A stretch of DNA of 57,120 bases from Acidobacteriota bacterium. GTDB lineage: Bacteria > Acidobacteriota > CAIWXX01. Under the pieces are notes generated by a model. That model ran no database searches and had not been told where the DNA came from. It worked only from the letters and a program-made list of their open reading frames with translations. The stretch lies in contig JACPPM010000118.1 of the NCBI GenBank assembly GCA_016191015.1, forward strand, positions 1-57,120, given 5' to 3'. The first letter of the stretch is position 1. Each line of letters opens with the position of its first letter. Shown piece by piece: positions 37,801 through 49,170 of this stretch. Made by a program: the position numbers and the translations under genes.

Positions 37801-38030
37801 CGGTCAACAGCAAAAGGTTTCTGGATGCCATTCCGCAGACACCGACGGACTACCATGTAACTGAGCTGTTTGAGCGACAAGTTTCTGGGCAATACAGCCT
37901 TGCTTACTATCTCTATGACTATCCCCCGGATTACTGGTGGAGCGCCGACAGCAACTTCCAAGGCATGACCCCCGGCAAAGGATACTGGTTCAAGGTCAGT
38001 GGAAGCTACACCTGGACGTACGATCCATAG
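34845..38030 (+). CDS. Secreted multidomain calcineurin-like metallophosphoesterase
   Basis: 1061 residues; GGAGG lies seven bases before the ATG. A hydrophobic signal segment (ALIGLCLCAAQSAWA) ends near residue 39. Residues 40-200 are a beta-rich Ser/Thr/Tyr region. Residues about 205-480 are a metallophosphoesterase: HLTDTHVGD, VVDSGDVVDWG, SLGNHDTRD, VMHHPA and LTGHVHQS supply the usual Asp, Asn and His metal ligands. After that come a carboxypeptidase-regulatory-like domain (about 525-590), an FN3-like domain (about 605-700) and an Ig-like domain (about 705-790; SYQWYRGGASISGANAAT). The last 195 residues hold two repeats of about 97 residues, each from GMNLVS or GMHIVG to KGYWFK. It probably hydrolyses extracellular phosphate esters; the substrate is unknown. 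Confidence 0.85.
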   Translation: MKRFGFASLMLAGIQSHMNVFISRALIGLCLCAAQSAWAAGSGTIITTNSSTTSLYTFTAPSGQYISAVEGYASGSTFYVKAYASGGTSGVIIASTDACFAYSSGKMTVPSGRYLKELRTDYVDTSNICPGSSCYTLDMYLDNGTRWGTFPADYSKIYHSCNTCPSSWTFSDFNAPAGEVITGFTAGSGTLAAVSSTLDPSFSFIHLTDTHVGDSKWAAIVRTDYDVDGVAFGQMASFICGMANKPAFVVDSGDVVDWGACFNRDLNPNFQKLLSFLSPWDATKKRYYIDKTAKTIPIYFSLGNHDTRDRLQVDTGDPYDFHWWIFGDDPKYIEHDDIADYHLVQSNALIIVMDSGRDTLRFNWENPLENPEGNGFTASQMTWLKDTIKNNSSLRPKILVMHHPAANGLGKLCNTSAYCGPVLDGGDGSFVDERADFFNVMAGTIGGISDASWKVDVVLTGHVHQSLIADATGTPFAFTGGTHTPTDPTWYVQTGAAYTGLYRIITVDGSNVTVGEPTRAAGVGSCSASPRYAIAGRIKIDGTTAGLADVTVTLNTGASTTTDSDGFFSINGLAQGTYTVTPALAGYTFSPPAPQGEICNMDVAANFAATCVSLATPETPTFPTIGTTTLTLSWPAVTGATSYDVYRTLEGSPICALALKVGTVNGGVTTYDDSGLTSGTQYLYSIVAKSACGSSLPGPCGSVKTVSESPSITTQPSNQTVTPGAAATFNVVASGTPPLSYQWYRGGASISGANAATYTIAATTTADNGANFTATISNTTGTATSNAAVLTVAAAALSIAWSSGGSITLSWSGDAASYDVYSTTDYAGGFGGNPIAVVTTTTWTDSDASAYPQRYYRVAAHGGSAFSRVVGKFDLTLQNGMNLVSMPLIPDDNSIVSVMHQDASYYPVLEVWVRKPDGLYMKATFNPQDPANYWDSGSDPFTTLSVDKGYWFKTAAAAVFTLLGAVPTASRTITLGEGMHIVGWASVNSKRFLDAIPQTPTDYHVTELFERQVSGQYSLAYYLYDYPPDYWWSADSNFQGMTPGKGYWFKVSGSYTWTYDP

Positions 38031-38046
38031 AAGCCGCCCGGTGTGC

Positions 38047-38077
38047 GCCCGGTTGTGGTCTTCAAGCGCAACCGGGC
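38047..38077. terminator. Hairpin after metallophosphoesterase gene
   Basis: GCCCGGTTG (38047-38055) and CAACCGGGC (38069-38077) make a perfect 9-base stem with a 13-base loop, 17 bases after the stop codon. There is no T tract. Confidence 0.5.
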
Positions 38078-38112
38078 AAGTGGCCCGTAACAATATCGGA
38101 GAGGGGTAGAGA

Positions 38113-38568
38113 ATGATCGGACGCCTGTTCAAGCGATCGGTCGCGTCCCTGGCCGTGATGGCCCTGGGCTGGGCGGCAGCCGGCGCAAAGGAGGATGTGG
38201 ACCGCACCCCCGGCGCGCGACCGGAGAAGGTGCAAAAGACCGCGACACCGCTCGGCCGCGCACGGGTGTCGCGGGACCAGGTTCTCACCATCGACCGTGA
38301 GAAGTACACTCGCGTGGTCCCGCCGATCCCTCGGACGGATCCATTCGGCAGGCCCCTTCACAGTGTGCCGAGACCAAGTCTCGGGACCAACGCAGCAAGC
38401 GCGGGAGTGTCGATGTCGAGCCTGGACGCCTATGGCATTTCCAGCACCCTGAACGGGTGGAACCGGGCCAGGGGCGCTGGTGCGCTGGCGTCAATCGCCG
38501 ATGACTATCATGCCCCGTCGCGCTCGCGCCGAAAGGTCTCAATCTGGGGCTTCACGACTCTCTCATAG
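38113..38568 (+). CDS. Secreted protein of unnamed family, paralogue of the gene at position 1
   Basis: 151 residues with a signal peptide (FKRSVASLAVMALGWAAAGA). It shares with the protein at 1-422 the segment IDREKYTRVVPPIPRTDPF followed by RPL and then AGV..GISS. After about residue 130 the similarity cannot be followed, and the last 20 codons overlap the end of the convergent response regulator by 61 bases. The C-terminus may therefore be truncated relative to the paralogue, whose own end lies outside the window. The start has GAGAGGGG about 8 bases upstream. No function can be assigned. Confidence 0.7.
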   Translation: MIGRLFKRSVASLAVMALGWAAAGAKEDVDRTPGARPEKVQKTATPLGRARVSRDQVLTIDREKYTRVVPPIPRTDPFGRPLHSVPRPSLGTNAASAGVSMSSLDAYGISSTLNGWNRARGAGALASIADDYHAPSRSRRKVSIWGFTTLS

Positions 38569-39131
38569 CACTGGGGGCAGACGCCGTGCGTGAAGGTGAG
38601 GGTAGAGTGTTCGCTAATATGCACGTCGACCTGGTGCCAGTAGGCCTTGTCGTCGCGAATCCTCTTGCAGTAGGAGCAGATGGGGAGCAAACCTTGTAGC
38701 CTGGTGACATGTGCTTGGGCCTGCTCGAGCTCCTTGACCCGCCTCTCGAGATCTATCTGGAGCTGCAAAATGCGCGCACCGGCCTGCACACCTGCGGCGA
38801 GCTCGGCCGGATGGAACGGTTTGGCCACGTAGTCGTTCGCGCCCGCTTCGAGGGCCTCAGCCACCTCCCGAACGCCGGCCCTCGCCGTAAGGACAAGGAC
38901 CCATGTGCCCTGCGTCTCCGGTTTGGCGCGGAGCCGCCGACACACATCGAGACCGTCGAGGCCGGGCATCATCCAGTCGACGACGACAAGTCGCGGTGCA
39001 CCCGGCTGCTGAAGAAGCTCCCACGCCTCGTTACCGTCAGGGGCCGTCACCACCTCGAAGCCGAGGCCTGTGAGGGTGGACTCCGTGAGCGTTCGCGACA
39101 CCGGGTCATCGTCCGCCAGCAAGATCTTCAT
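38508..39131 (-). CDS. Response regulator with C-terminal Cys-rich output domain
   Basis: 207 residues. The receiver domain (1-120) begins [15 protein letters not shown], with phospho-acceptor Asp in [11 protein letters not shown], Thr in VLTARAG and Lys in YVAKPFHP. A coiled-coil linker follows ([19 protein letters not shown]). The short output region has [11 protein letters not shown] and [10 protein letters not shown], two CxxC pairs suggesting a metal site; this arrangement is common in response regulators partnered with hybrid kinases. It overlaps the kinase gene by ATGA and is surely co-transcribed with it. Confidence 0.9.
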   Translation of the reverse strand: MKILLADDDPVSRTLTESTLTGLGFEVVTAPDGNEAWELLQQPGAPRLVVVDWMMPGLDGLDVCRRLRAKPETQGTWVLVLTARAGVREVAEALEAGANDYVAKPFHPAELAAGVQAGARILQLQIDLERRVKELEQAQAHVTRLQGLLPICSYCKRIRDDKAYWHQVDVHISEHSTLTFTHGVCPQCYERVVKPQIETFRRERDGA

Positions 39132-42100
39132 GCTTCGCTACCTCGCACCAACGCGCGCAGCACATCGCTCAACGCATCGATCTCGCGTTCGAGCTCGGGC
39201 CACGCCACGTCGGCGTCCTGAAGCGCCCCGCCGTCGCGACCGATCTCCTCGAGGCGTCGTGCGGCACGGCAGACTCGCTCGGCCGCCACGCACCCCGCCG
39301 AGCCACACAGCGTGTGCGCGCCTCGCGCGAGCGCAACCCCATCTCCGCCGCCGATCGCTGCACGGATCGCCGACGACAGCATCGGGAGCTGATCCAGGAG
39401 GAGCTGAGCAACCCTGGCAAGAAGCCGCCGATCGCCGCCCGCTCTCACGAGCGCTTCCTCCTCGTCGACAACCGACATCGGGCGATCTCGGGCAGCCGGG
39501 GCGCCGCCGGAGGATCCGCGAAGAGCGGCCAGCAGATCCTCAGGCCGAATGGGCTTCGGCAAGTAGCCGTCCATTCCCGCCTCCACGCAGCGTTCCCGGT
39601 CAGCCTGCATCGCATAGGCTGTCATAGCGACCAGCCTGGGCCGCCGACCCTTCTCCCACTCGCTATGGATGCGGCGAGCCGCTTCGAGGCCGTCCATCTC
39701 GGGCATCTGGAGATCCATCAGGACCAGGTCATAGGTCTTCCTGCGAAGCGCATCGATTGCTTCGCGGCCGCTACGGACCACGTCAGCGCTGTAACCGAAA
39801 CGCTCGAGCATGCGAAGGGCGACGGCCTGATTCACCGGGTTATCCTCGGCGAGCAGGATTCGCAACGGAAGCTTCTCCGCGACGTGTGCGTCGAGCTCGG
39901 CGGACGCTGTCTGCTTGCCGCCGGCGGAGTCCCCGGCGAGCGCTCGGTTGAGCGCCTCGTAGAGGTGTGCCGGTTTGATCGGCTTGCTCAACACGGCGGC
40001 AAAATCCACGCCGGCGGCGCGTCCCGCCGACGCGTGCCTCCCAGGCGATGAGAGCATCACCAGCGGCAGCGCTGCCGTCGCTCTCAGCTTACGGATCTCA
40101 GCCGCGAGGCTTACGCCGTCCATCCCCGGCATCTGCATGTCGAGGACCGCTAGGTCGAATCCGTCGCCGGCGCCGAGCAAGTCGAGCGCCTCACGGCCGG
40201 AGGCGACCGCGACTGGAGACATTGCCCAGAGACGAGTCTGCAGAGTCAGCACCCGCCGGTTCGTTTCGTTGTCGTCGACGATGAGCACACGCCTCCCGGC
40301 GAGCTGGGGTTGATCGGCGCTCTCGTGCAGACGCAGATCGATCATGGCCGGGGCGGCCTGGATTGTGAAATGAAACGTGGAACCGACGCCTTCCTCGCTC
40401 TCCGCCCAGATCTTACCCCCCATGAGCTCGACCAGCCTCCTGCTGATTGCGAGCCCGAGCCCGGTGCCGCCGTACGTCCTGGTCGTCGACGTGTCGAGCT
40501 GGCTGAAGGGGATGAACAGCCGGTCCAAGCGGCTCGCGGCCATGCCGATGCCCGTGTCACGGACACTGAAATGCAGCTCGCATCGCCCGTCATCCAGTGC
40601 GCGTCCCGCTACGGATGCGACGACCTCGCCGCCGCGTGTAAACTTCACTGCGTTGCCAAGGAGGTTCAGGAGGACCTGTCGCAGGCGGGTGGCGTCACCC
40701 GCGATGCCGTGCGGCGTGCTACTGTCGATGATGTAGGCGAGCTCCATACCCTTCTCGGCGGCAAGTACCGAGATCGTGTCCGTTGCCTCCTCCATGCAGT
40801 CGGCGATCACAAATGGATGACTGTCGAGCTCGAGCTTGCCTGACTCGATCTTCGAGATGTCCAGGATATCGTCGATGATTGTGAGGAGCTGGTCGCCCGA
40901 GGTCCGGATGACGTCGACCATCTCTGACTGCTCGGGGGTCAGATCCGTGTCGAGCAGCATGGAGCTCATCCCGATGACTCCGTTCATCGGCGTGCGGATT
41001 TCGTGGCTCATGTTTGCAAGGAACTCGGCCTTTGCGCGGTCCGCGCGCTCGGCCGCCTCGCGGGCCTGTCGAGCCTCCGCCTCGGCACGCAACAAGTCCC
41101 GCGTCCGGTCCTCGACGCGGCGAGTCAGCTCGCGCTCTCGTTCCCGTAGTCGCGCCACCCGGACTCGGTAGGCCGACAGGATGACTCCGCCGAGGAGCAG
41201 TCCACAGAGGGCGACGAACCAGCGAGTCTGCCAGATATGCGGCAGGAGAGTGAAATCGAGCATGCCGCCCTGCTCGTTCCACAGGCCGTCGTTGTTACAC
41301 GCGATGACACGAAACTTGTAACGGCCCGGCGGCATATTCGTGTAGTAAGCCACCCGGCGCGAACCAGTCTCCACCCAGCCCTTGTCGAACCCTTCGAGCT
41401 TGTATTTGAAACGCACCCTCTCCGGCGAGAGGAAACTGAGGGCCGTGTAGTGGATCTCGAGGTTCTTGACGCCCGGGACTACACGCGCATCTGACATCTC
41501 TCTGACAGGCTGACCATCCGCGAGGAATTGTTCGACGATCACCGGCGGGCGAAGTCGGTTGGTCTTCATGTGGTCGGGATCGACTACCACGAGGCCCTTG
41601 AGCGTTGGAAACCAGAGCCTACGATCTCTGCTCCTCCAGCCGGCGGGGTGGACGCCTCCGTTGCATTCGGTGCTTCTCATCCCATCTGCCCGGCCGTACA
41701 CTTTCGAGGAGATCGAGCCGATCTTCCCATCAGCGAATAGATCGAGCTCCCGCTTGCTGACGCTGAAGATCCCCTTGTTGCAGCTCATCCAGAGATTTCC
41801 GAGATCGTCATCGAGGATCCCGAATTGGGTGTCATCGTAGAGCCCGTCCCGCCTTGCGCAGCGAGTGACCCTTCCGTTTTTGAGGCGGTTCAGACCGCCA
41901 CCCAACGTGCCGATCCAGAGTGTCCCCTCCTTGTCAGCGTAGAGCGCCCTCACCGTGTCACTCGAGAGGCCGTTCTTCGTTGTGAACGAAGTGATCTCGC
42001 CTTTCTTGATCCGGGTAACCCCGGAGATCCATCCGCCCACCCACAGCGAGCCATCCGGATCTTCGCACAACGACGTAACGTGCTCAGTGTCGAGGCGTCC

Positions 42101-43660
42101 TTTGGTAGTGTAGGGCGAGATCTTACCATCAACGAATCTGCTCAGACCTCCGCCCCCGGTCCCGATCCAGAGCGTGCCTTCCCGGTCTTCGAGAAGTGAA
42201 CTTACCCAGTTGTTCGACAACCCGTCCTTCGTCGTGTATGAGGTGATTCGTCCGTCCTTTAGACAGCTGAGTCCATTGGTAGTGCCAGCCCAGACGCAGC
42301 CATTACGCCCTTCACACACCGACCACACCACGTCTTCCCTGAGGCCGTCCTTGGTCGTGTAGGCAGAGAATACGCCATCCTTGAACCGGTTCAGCCCACC
42401 GCCGTTTGTGCCGATCCAGAGGCTCCCGTCCCGACCCTCACAGACGGACCAAACGGCGTCGTTAGACAAGCCCTCCCTCTTCGAGTAGCTCACGAAGCTG
42501 CTGTCCTTCAGACGATTCAGTCCTCCCGCGATGGTGCCTATCCATAGGCTCCCCTCTCGGTCCTCACACATGGACTGGATCTCATCGCTCGAGAGCCCAT
42601 CTTTGGCCGCAAAAGTCTCGATCCTACCATTGTTATATCGGATGAGTCCGCCCCCCAAAGTACCAACCCAGATGTTACCGTCCGCATCCTGATAGATCGA
42701 AGTTATGTTGTCGTTGGGAAGGCCGTCCTTGGAGCTGAAGACACGGAATGTGCCATCCTTGAACCTATTGAGGCCGCTTCCCGTTGTGCCGATCCAGAGC
42801 GTACCTTCACGGTCCTCACAGATCGGGCCGATGCTGTTGCTTGACATGCCCTGCTCGGTTGTAAGAACGGTGAACGTACCCTCGCGCAGCTTGTTCAAGC
42901 CACCGCGCGTGCCCACCCAGAGGGTTCCTGCGCGGTCCTGGATGATCGTCCTTACGAACTCATCCGAGAGCCCTTCCTTGGCACCGTAGTTCGTGAAGCG
43001 CCCGTCCTTCAGACAACTTATCCCACTGGGCGTCCCGATCCAAAGGCTGCCGCTACGGTCTTCGCACAGGGACCTCGCATTGTCACTCGGCAGGCCATCC
43101 TTGGTGGTGAAGGCGGCAAAGGTCCCGTCTTTGAACCGGACCAACCCACCTCCGTGCGTGCCAATCCAGAGGACACCTTCCCGGTCCTCGTGGAGCGCGT
43201 GGATGTAGTTGCGCGTGATGGCGTTTGTGTTCTTGGTATCAAAGACAGTGAAGCTCACGCCGTCAAAGCGGACAAGCCCTTCCTCCGTGCCGAACCAGAG
43301 ATAGCCGTCGCGCGTTTGGAGGGCCGCGGTCACTGAAGCCGATGGGAGACCGTCCTCAGGCCCCCACACATCATGAACGTGCTCCGTGATCGCCTTCCGT
43401 GGGTCGAGGGCGAGCAGGCCGGAGGAGAGTGCGAGTACCAATGCGGCGGGCAGCAGCGCGCTCATCGCTATGACTGCGCTCATTGGCGTGCGGATTTCGT
43501 GGCTGATGGTCGCGAGGAGCACGGCCTTTGCGCGGTCCGCGCTTTCGGCCGCCTCCAGGGCCGGACGAGCTTCCGCCTTGGCACGCAACAAGTCCTGCGC
43601 GCGGCACTCGCCCTGTCCTGCGTCCCACAGATCGCGGAAGCATCGCCATTCGGTCCGCAA
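39128..43660 (-). CDS. Hybrid sensor histidine kinase: beta-propeller sensor, HisKA, HATPase, two receivers and HPt
   Basis: Up to 1510 residues from a TTG at 43660; a more usual start is ATG 43465 ([19 protein letters not shown]), which puts a signal segment first. The sensor (about 90-740) has around a dozen repeats of the LWIGT..GGL type (two-component propeller). A Y_Y_Y-like domain and a membrane segment ([17 protein letters not shown]) follow near 840. HisKA has His886 (SHEIRTPMN). The ATPase domain has N, G1 and G2 boxes ([22 protein letters not shown]). REC1 has [10 protein letters not shown] and REC2 has [10 protein letters not shown]. The HPt domain has His in [10 protein letters not shown]. 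The layout supports a full phosphorelay ending in the regulator at 38508. The first 65 codons carry a degenerate second copy of the H-box region. Confidence 0.92.
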   Translation of the reverse strand: MRTEWRCFRDLWDAGQGECRAQDLLRAKAEARPALEAAESADRAKAVLLATISHEIRTPMSAVIAMSALLPAALVLALSSGLLALDPRKAITEHVHDVWGPEDGLPSASVTAALQTRDGYLWFGTEEGLVRFDGVSFTVFDTKNTNAITRNYIHALHEDREGVLWIGTHGGGLVRFKDGTFAAFTTKDGLPSDNARSLCEDRSGSLWIGTPSGISCLKDGRFTNYGAKEGLSDEFVRTIIQDRAGTLWVGTRGGLNKLREGTFTVLTTEQGMSSNSIGPICEDREGTLWIGTTGSGLNRFKDGTFRVFSSKDGLPNDNITSIYQDADGNIWVGTLGGGLIRYNNGRIETFAAKDGLSSDEIQSMCEDREGSLWIGTIAGGLNRLKDSSFVSYSKREGLSNDAVWSVCEGRDGSLWIGTNGGGLNRFKDGVFSAYTTKDGLREDVVWSVCEGRNGCVWAGTTNGLSCLKDGRITSYTTKDGLSNNWVSSLLEDREGTLWIGTGGGGLSRFVDGKISPYTTKGRLDTEHVTSLCEDPDGSLWVGGWISGVTRIKKGEITSFTTKNGLSSDTVRALYADKEGTLWIGTLGGGLNRLKNGRVTRCARRDGLYDDTQFGILDDDLGNLWMSCNKGIFSVSKRELDLFADGKIGSISSKVYGRADGMRSTECNGGVHPAGWRSRDRRLWFPTLKGLVVVDPDHMKTNRLRPPVIVEQFLADGQPVREMSDARVVPGVKNLEIHYTALSFLSPERVRFKYKLEGFDKGWVETGSRRVAYYTNMPPGRYKFRVIACNNDGLWNEQGGMLDFTLLPHIWQTRWFVALCGLLLGGVILSAYRVRVARLRERERELTRRVEDRTRDLLRAEAEARQAREAAERADRAKAEFLANMSHEIRTPMNGVIGMSSMLLDTDLTPEQSEMVDVIRTSGDQLLTIIDDILDISKIESGKLELDSHPFVIADCMEEATDTISVLAAEKGMELAYIIDSSTPHGIAGDATRLRQVLLNLLGNAVKFTRGGEVVASVAGRALDDGRCELHFSVRDTGIGMAASRLDRLFIPFSQLDTSTTRTYGGTGLGLAISRRLVELMGGKIWAESEEGVGSTFHFTIQAAPAMIDLRLHESADQPQLAGRRVLIVDDNETNRRVLTLQTRLWAMSPVAVASGREALDLLGAGDGFDLAVLDMQMPGMDGVSLAAEIRKLRATAALPLVMLSSPGRHASAGRAAGVDFAAVLSKPIKPAHLYEALNRALAGDSAGGKQTASAELDAHVAEKLPLRILLAEDNPVNQAVALRMLERFGYSADVVRSGREAIDALRRKTYDLVLMDLQMPEMDGLEAARRIHSEWEKGRRPRLVAMTAYAMQADRERCVEAGMDGYLPKPIRPEDLLAALRGSSGGAPAARDRPMSVVDEEEALVRAGGDRRLLARVAQLLLDQLPMLSSAIRAAIGGGDGVALARGAHTLCGSAGCVAAERVCRAARRLEEIGRDGGALQDADVAWPELEREIDALSDVLRALVRGSEA
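40970..41101 (-). repeat. H-box region, functional copy (partner of 43466-43597)
   Basis: Encodes [19 protein letters not shown] through the H-box SHEIRTPMN with His886. The DNA is clearly alike to 43466-43597, including identical runs such as CGGCCTTTGCGCGGTCCGCG. Confidence 0.8.
43466..43597 (-). repeat. H-box region, degenerate duplicate at the 5' end of the kinase gene
   Basis: Encodes [19 protein letters not shown] through SHEIRTPMS with His54, in frame with and directly upstream of the signal peptide. It aligns without gaps to residues 854-897 of the same protein, an offset of 832 codons. Whether it is translated depends on the TTG start at 43660. Confidence 0.8.
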
Positions 43661-43925
43661 ATCATGCTGGGCTTCATTATAGCACGGGGGTGTGCTCGGC
43701 CGGTCTCCAGGGCATGCCCCCTCGGGATCCTCTACACACGTAGAGGATCGAACGGACCAACTGGGTTTGATTGACGCGCTGGCCGCTTGGTGCTACGCTG
43801 CGTCAAGTTTTCCACGTTCTGCAATCCCGGGGAGTATTGGCGGTGCATCGAATGAACACGACACTAGGCGTAGAAGTCAGGGCGGTCGCCAACGTACCAT
43901 GCTGCCTGTTAAGGAGGAGAGCCCG

Positions 43926-45050
43926 ATGATGAGACTCGGTTGGCCGGTCATTCCCCTCGCGTTGCTTCTGGCGGCAGCGCCGGTTGGGGGACAGCAGACG
44001 GAGCGGATGCAAATCCACGGGTTCGGAACCTGGGCCTACGGCAACACGGATGGAAATGAGTATGCGGTTGGTGAGGCGGACGGACGCTATGCCAACGCCC
44101 AGTTCGCGTTGAACCTGGCGGCCCAGCCATCCGACACCATCGTGCTGCGGGCCCAGGCAGCGTGGCACCGTGTTGAGAACGGGGCTGAAGCGGAGTTTTC
44201 CTACGCGTATGGAGAGTGGAGATTCTCGGATGCGCTGAGGCTACGAGCCGGGCTGATTCAGCAACCGGCGGGGCTCTACGCGGAGATCCTTCATGTCGGG
44301 ACCCTCCAGCCGTTTGCGTTCCCTCCACAATCCATCTACGGGCCGGCGGGCATGGTCGCTGAAGGGTATCAGGGTCTCGGGATCACCGGATCTCGTTACT
44401 TACAGGGCGGCTGGGGCCTCATGTACGACCTGTACAGCGGGGAGGTGCATATCCAGGAGATGGATCCCTTCGATTTCATGGATGAGGTGGATCCCGGAAT
44501 AGGACCGCCTACCATGCAGGAGGAGAACGTCAAGGATGCTGTCGGGGGACGGGTTCGAGCCATGACACCTATCGACGGGCTGCGTTTCGGGTTCGACCTC
44601 TACACCGGAAAAATAGGACGTCCGGACGGGGAAACCACGAGGGACGCGTCATACGGTGCTTCTGCCGAGTACCTCGCGGGCCGCTGGACCCTGCGAAGCG
44701 AGTACCGGCACAAAGTCGAGAGGGACGTGCTGGCGGCCGATGCGTTTTACGCAGAGCTTGCCCGCAAGCTAACCGATCACTGGCAGACGGCCGTGCGATT
44801 CGACTGGTCCGATACGAGTCCCACGGGCACGAACATGTCTCTGGACCGCTCACTGCTCCGGCACAAGGAGCTCGGGATCGGTGTGAACTACTGGTTTGGC
44901 ACCAGCATGGTGATGAAGCTCTCCTACCATTACGTCCGCGGGAACAGGTTCGCACTGCCAGCTTCAGGGGATTCTACGAGCGGGACCGACACGGCTCCGA
45001 TGAAGAAGGTCAGCAACCTCTTTGTCCTCGGTACGGCGTTCAGTTTCTAA
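43926..45050 (+). CDS. Outer-membrane porin-like beta-barrel protein
   Basis: 374 residues from ATG 43926, chosen because AAGGAGGA lies 7 bases upstream and a signal peptide (LGWPVIPLALLLAAAPVGG) follows; the frame extends upstream without support. The mature part has alternating hydrophobic and polar residues typical of transmembrane beta strands (LRFGFDLYTGKIG, WTLRSEYRHKVE, MVMKLSYHYVRGN) and ends in Phe (GTAFSF), the usual outer-membrane sorting signal. It is followed after 19 bases by a small phosphate-binding-like protein and is divergent from the hybrid kinase. Uptake of an anion or nutrient sensed by the kinase is a reasonable inference. Confidence 0.82.
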   Translation: MMRLGWPVIPLALLLAAAPVGGQQTERMQIHGFGTWAYGNTDGNEYAVGEADGRYANAQFALNLAAQPSDTIVLRAQAAWHRVENGAEAEFSYAYGEWRFSDALRLRAGLIQQPAGLYAEILHVGTLQPFAFPPQSIYGPAGMVAEGYQGLGITGSRYLQGGWGLMYDLYSGEVHIQEMDPFDFMDEVDPGIGPPTMQEENVKDAVGGRVRAMTPIDGLRFGFDLYTGKIGRPDGETTRDASYGASAEYLAGRWTLRSEYRHKVERDVLAADAFYAELARKLTDHWQTAVRFDWSDTSPTGTNMSLDRSLLRHKELGIGVNYWFGTSMVMKLSYHYVRGNRFALPASGDSTSGTDTAPMKKVSNLFVLGTAFSF

Positions 45051-45069
45051 ACACGAGGAGGGGATCACA

Positions 45070-45507
45070 ATGGCAAGCATCCTTCGACTCGCAGCCCTGG
45101 TGACCATGCTGCTCCTTGGCCGATTCTCTTTGGCGGAGGAGGTGCCGGGATTCAAGGTGATCGTGAACGCAGCCAACCCCGTGGCATCGCTCAGCAAGGA
45201 CAAGGTCTCCAAGCTCTTTCTCAAGAAGGTGACCAAGTGGGAGAACGGTCACACCGTCATGCCCGTCGACCTCATCCCATCGTCTCCGGCGCGAGGGGCG
45301 TTTTCGAAGGCCGTTCACGGGAAAGACCTTCACGAGATCGAAGCGTATTGGCAGGAGTTGATCTTCTCCGGCCGAGAGGTTCCGCCACCAGTCAAAGCCT
45401 ACGAAAGCTACGTCGTCGAGTACGTGAAAACAAACCCCGACGCCATCGGCTACGTTTCCATGGCGATAGCCGTGAGCGAGGTCAAGGTGGTCAAGCTCGA
45501 CGAATAG
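45070..45507 (+). CDS. Small PstS-like periplasmic substrate-binding protein
   Basis: 145 residues from ATG 45070, with GAGGAGGGG about 6 bases upstream. The signal peptide is MASILRLAALVTMLLLGRFSLA. The mature 122 residues resemble one lobe of the phosphate-binding protein family: VIVNAANPVASLSKDKVSKLF, then FLKKVTKWENG, SPARGAFSKAVHG and TNPDAIGYVSM. Such short proteins are often annotated as phosphate ABC transporter substrate-binding and frequently sit beside a porin and a two-component system. No permease or ATPase gene is nearby, so it may be a sensor accessory rather than a transporter part. Confidence 0.8.
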   Translation: MASILRLAALVTMLLLGRFSLAEEVPGFKVIVNAANPVASLSKDKVSKLFLKKVTKWENGHTVMPVDLIPSSPARGAFSKAVHGKDLHEIEAYWQELIFSGREVPPPVKAYESYVVEYVKTNPDAIGYVSMAIAVSEVKVVKLDE

Positions 45508-45886
45508 AGGCCGGCGTGGTGGAGCCGCAACCAGGGAGGTTGCTTCGCTACCGCGGGTGGGAGCGTCCGGCTCGCAGCGCCGGCTAGGCGCGCGGTGTGA
45601 GCACCTTGGCCGGGCTTCGGCCGTCCGGGACGGGGCTGAAACCTCGGTCCGAAGTGAAGCGTGCTGCGATTCCTGATCCGTGCCGGCACCGATTTCGCCG
45701 AAGCGGGACGATTACCGGCGGAGATCGTGATCATTGATCCGCGCGTTGAACTTTGAACTTGGAACGTTGAGCTCAAAAATGGTTTGACCCGATCCGCAAC
45801 TTGTGTATAATTAGAAGGTTGTCTCGCATGGGCGGGGCTGGTGAGTACAGCGCGCCCGGGAGCGAGTGAGTGTTTCAGGAGGAGAT
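45508..45886. other. Intergenic region upstream of the str operon
   Basis: 379 bases holding the end of the transport locus and the promoter of the ribosomal operon. A small GC-rich hairpin (GGCCG, loop, CGGCC near 45608) may end the upstream transcript. No gene is supported. Confidence 0.5.
45784..45811 (+). promoter_or_regulatory. Sigma-70-type promoter of the ribosomal operon
   Basis: TTGACC at 45784 and a perfect TATAAT at 45806-45811 are separated by 16 bases in a locally AT-rich stretch. This is the best consensus promoter in the window. It gives a leader of roughly 70 bases before rpsL. Confidence 0.75.
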
Positions 45887-46291
45887 GTGCCGACAATCAA
45901 CCAGTTGATCCGGCGGGGCCGGACGTTGCAGAGGTCGAAGACGAAGAGCCCTGCGCTGATCGCCTGCCCGCAGAAGCGAGGGGTGTGCACTCGTGTGTAC
46001 ACGACGACGCCCAAGAAGCCCAATTCCGCGTTGCGCAAGGTCGCTCGTGTGCGGTTGACCAACGGGATCGAGGTCACGACCTACATACCGGGCATCGGTC
46101 ATAACCTGCAAGAACACTCGATCGTGCTGATCCGCGGCGGCAGGGTCAAGGACCTGCCCGGCGTGAGATACCACGTCATCCGGGGGACGCTCGACTGCGC
46201 CGGCGTCGAGGCCCAGGCGACGGCGGCCAACGCGCGCCGGATGCGGAGTCGTTCCAAGTACGGAAGCAAGCGGCCGAAGGCCCAGGCGTAG
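45887..46291 (+). CDS. rpsL: 30S ribosomal protein S12
   Basis: 134 residues from the GTG at 45887 ([12 protein letters not shown]), the usual S12 N-terminus, with AGGAGGAG just before it. The decoding-site segments [12 protein letters not shown] and [13 protein letters not shown] are intact. The streptomycin-site lysines are present as the normal, sensitive-type residues. First gene of the str-S10-spc run. Confidence 0.98.
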   Translation: MPTINQLIRRGRTLQRSKTKSPALIACPQKRGVCTRVYTTTPKKPNSALRKVARVRLTNGIEVTTYIPGIGHNLQEHSIVLIRGGRVKDLPGVRYHVIRGTLDCAGVEAQATAANARRMRSRSKYGSKRPKAQA

Positions 46292-46306
46292 AGGGAGTTT
46301 CGACAT

Positions 46307-46777
46307 ATGCCTCGACGGAGAGAAATCAAGAAACGAGAGATCTCGCCCGATCCGATTTACAACAGCATCTTGCTCAACCAGTTCATCAACTGCGTGATGA
46401 AGGGCGGGAAGAAGAGCACGGCTGAAGGGATCGTGTACCGGGCGCTCGACCAGGTGAAGCGCAAGGCCAACGATGACCCCCTCAAGGTCTTCAAGAAGGC
46501 GGTTGACAACGTGAAGCCGTCCCTGGAAGTCAAGAGCCGGCGCGTCGGCGGATCGACGTATCAGGTGCCGGTTGAGGTGAACCCGAACCGCCGCGTTTCG
46601 CTGGCCCTTCGCTGGCTTTTGGCCTATGGCGCTTCGCGCCCGGAGCGAGCTCTCGAGGACAAGATGGCCGGTGAGATTCTAGATGCCGCCAACAACAAGG
46701 GCGGAGCAATCAAGAAGAGAGAAGATACCCACAAGATGGCCGAAGCCAACAAGGCTTTCGCGCACTACAGATGGTAA
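46307..46777 (+). CDS. rpsG: 30S ribosomal protein S7
   Basis: 156 residues ([20 protein letters not shown]), normal length. S7 organises the 3' domain of 16S rRNA near the E and P sites. It lies 15 bases after rpsL. The conserved [20 protein letters not shown] and the C-terminal [15 protein letters not shown] are present. Confidence 0.98.
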   Translation: MPRRREIKKREISPDPIYNSILLNQFINCVMKGGKKSTAEGIVYRALDQVKRKANDDPLKVFKKAVDNVKPSLEVKSRRVGGSTYQVPVEVNPNRRVSLALRWLLAYGASRPERALEDKMAGEILDAANNKGGAIKKREDTHKMAEANKAFAHYRW

Positions 46778-46833
46778 GAAGGAACCGACCTGCGAACAGG
46801 TGTCCATATGGACAGGCTAAGTTGCGATGTACG

Positions 46834-46856
46834 ACGAGCTGTGACACACAGCTCGT
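46834..46856. promoter_or_regulatory. Strong hairpin in the rpsG-fusA spacer
   Basis: ACGAGCTGTG and CACAGCTCGT form a perfect 10-base stem with a 3-base loop. A 14-base perfect palindrome (TGTCCATATGGACA) lies just before it at 46801-46814. The spacer is 169 bases, unusually long for this operon. It may act in attenuation, RNA processing or translational control between rpsG and fusA. Confidence 0.55.
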
Positions 46857-46946
46857 ACCTTGCCCGACGCCGCCGCCGCCGCCGTCCGCTCCCGACCCCT
46901 TCCCGCTCCGCTAGCCTTTTCGTTTTTCCTCTGAGGTAACCAAGCT

Positions 46947-49034
<2,088 letters not shown>

Positions 49035-49103
49035 TTATGTGGGGCGCGAGAAATGAGCCGCGAGCGCCAGCCAGCGGTCCCGCCACGGCCCACGCAATAG
49101 TGT

Positions 49104-49131
49104 TTGTGGCGATGAAGTTCTGTGGTATAGT
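49104..49131 (+). promoter_or_regulatory. Promoter upstream of the S10 gene block
   Basis: TTGTGG (49104-49109) and TATAGT (49126-49131) are 16 bases apart in the 247-base fusA-rpsJ gap. The gap length and the promoter suggest that the S10 block has its own transcription start. Confidence 0.5.
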
Positions 49132-49170
49132 CCGCGTTTCGGCCTAGGGCCGGAGATGAGACAGGAGACC

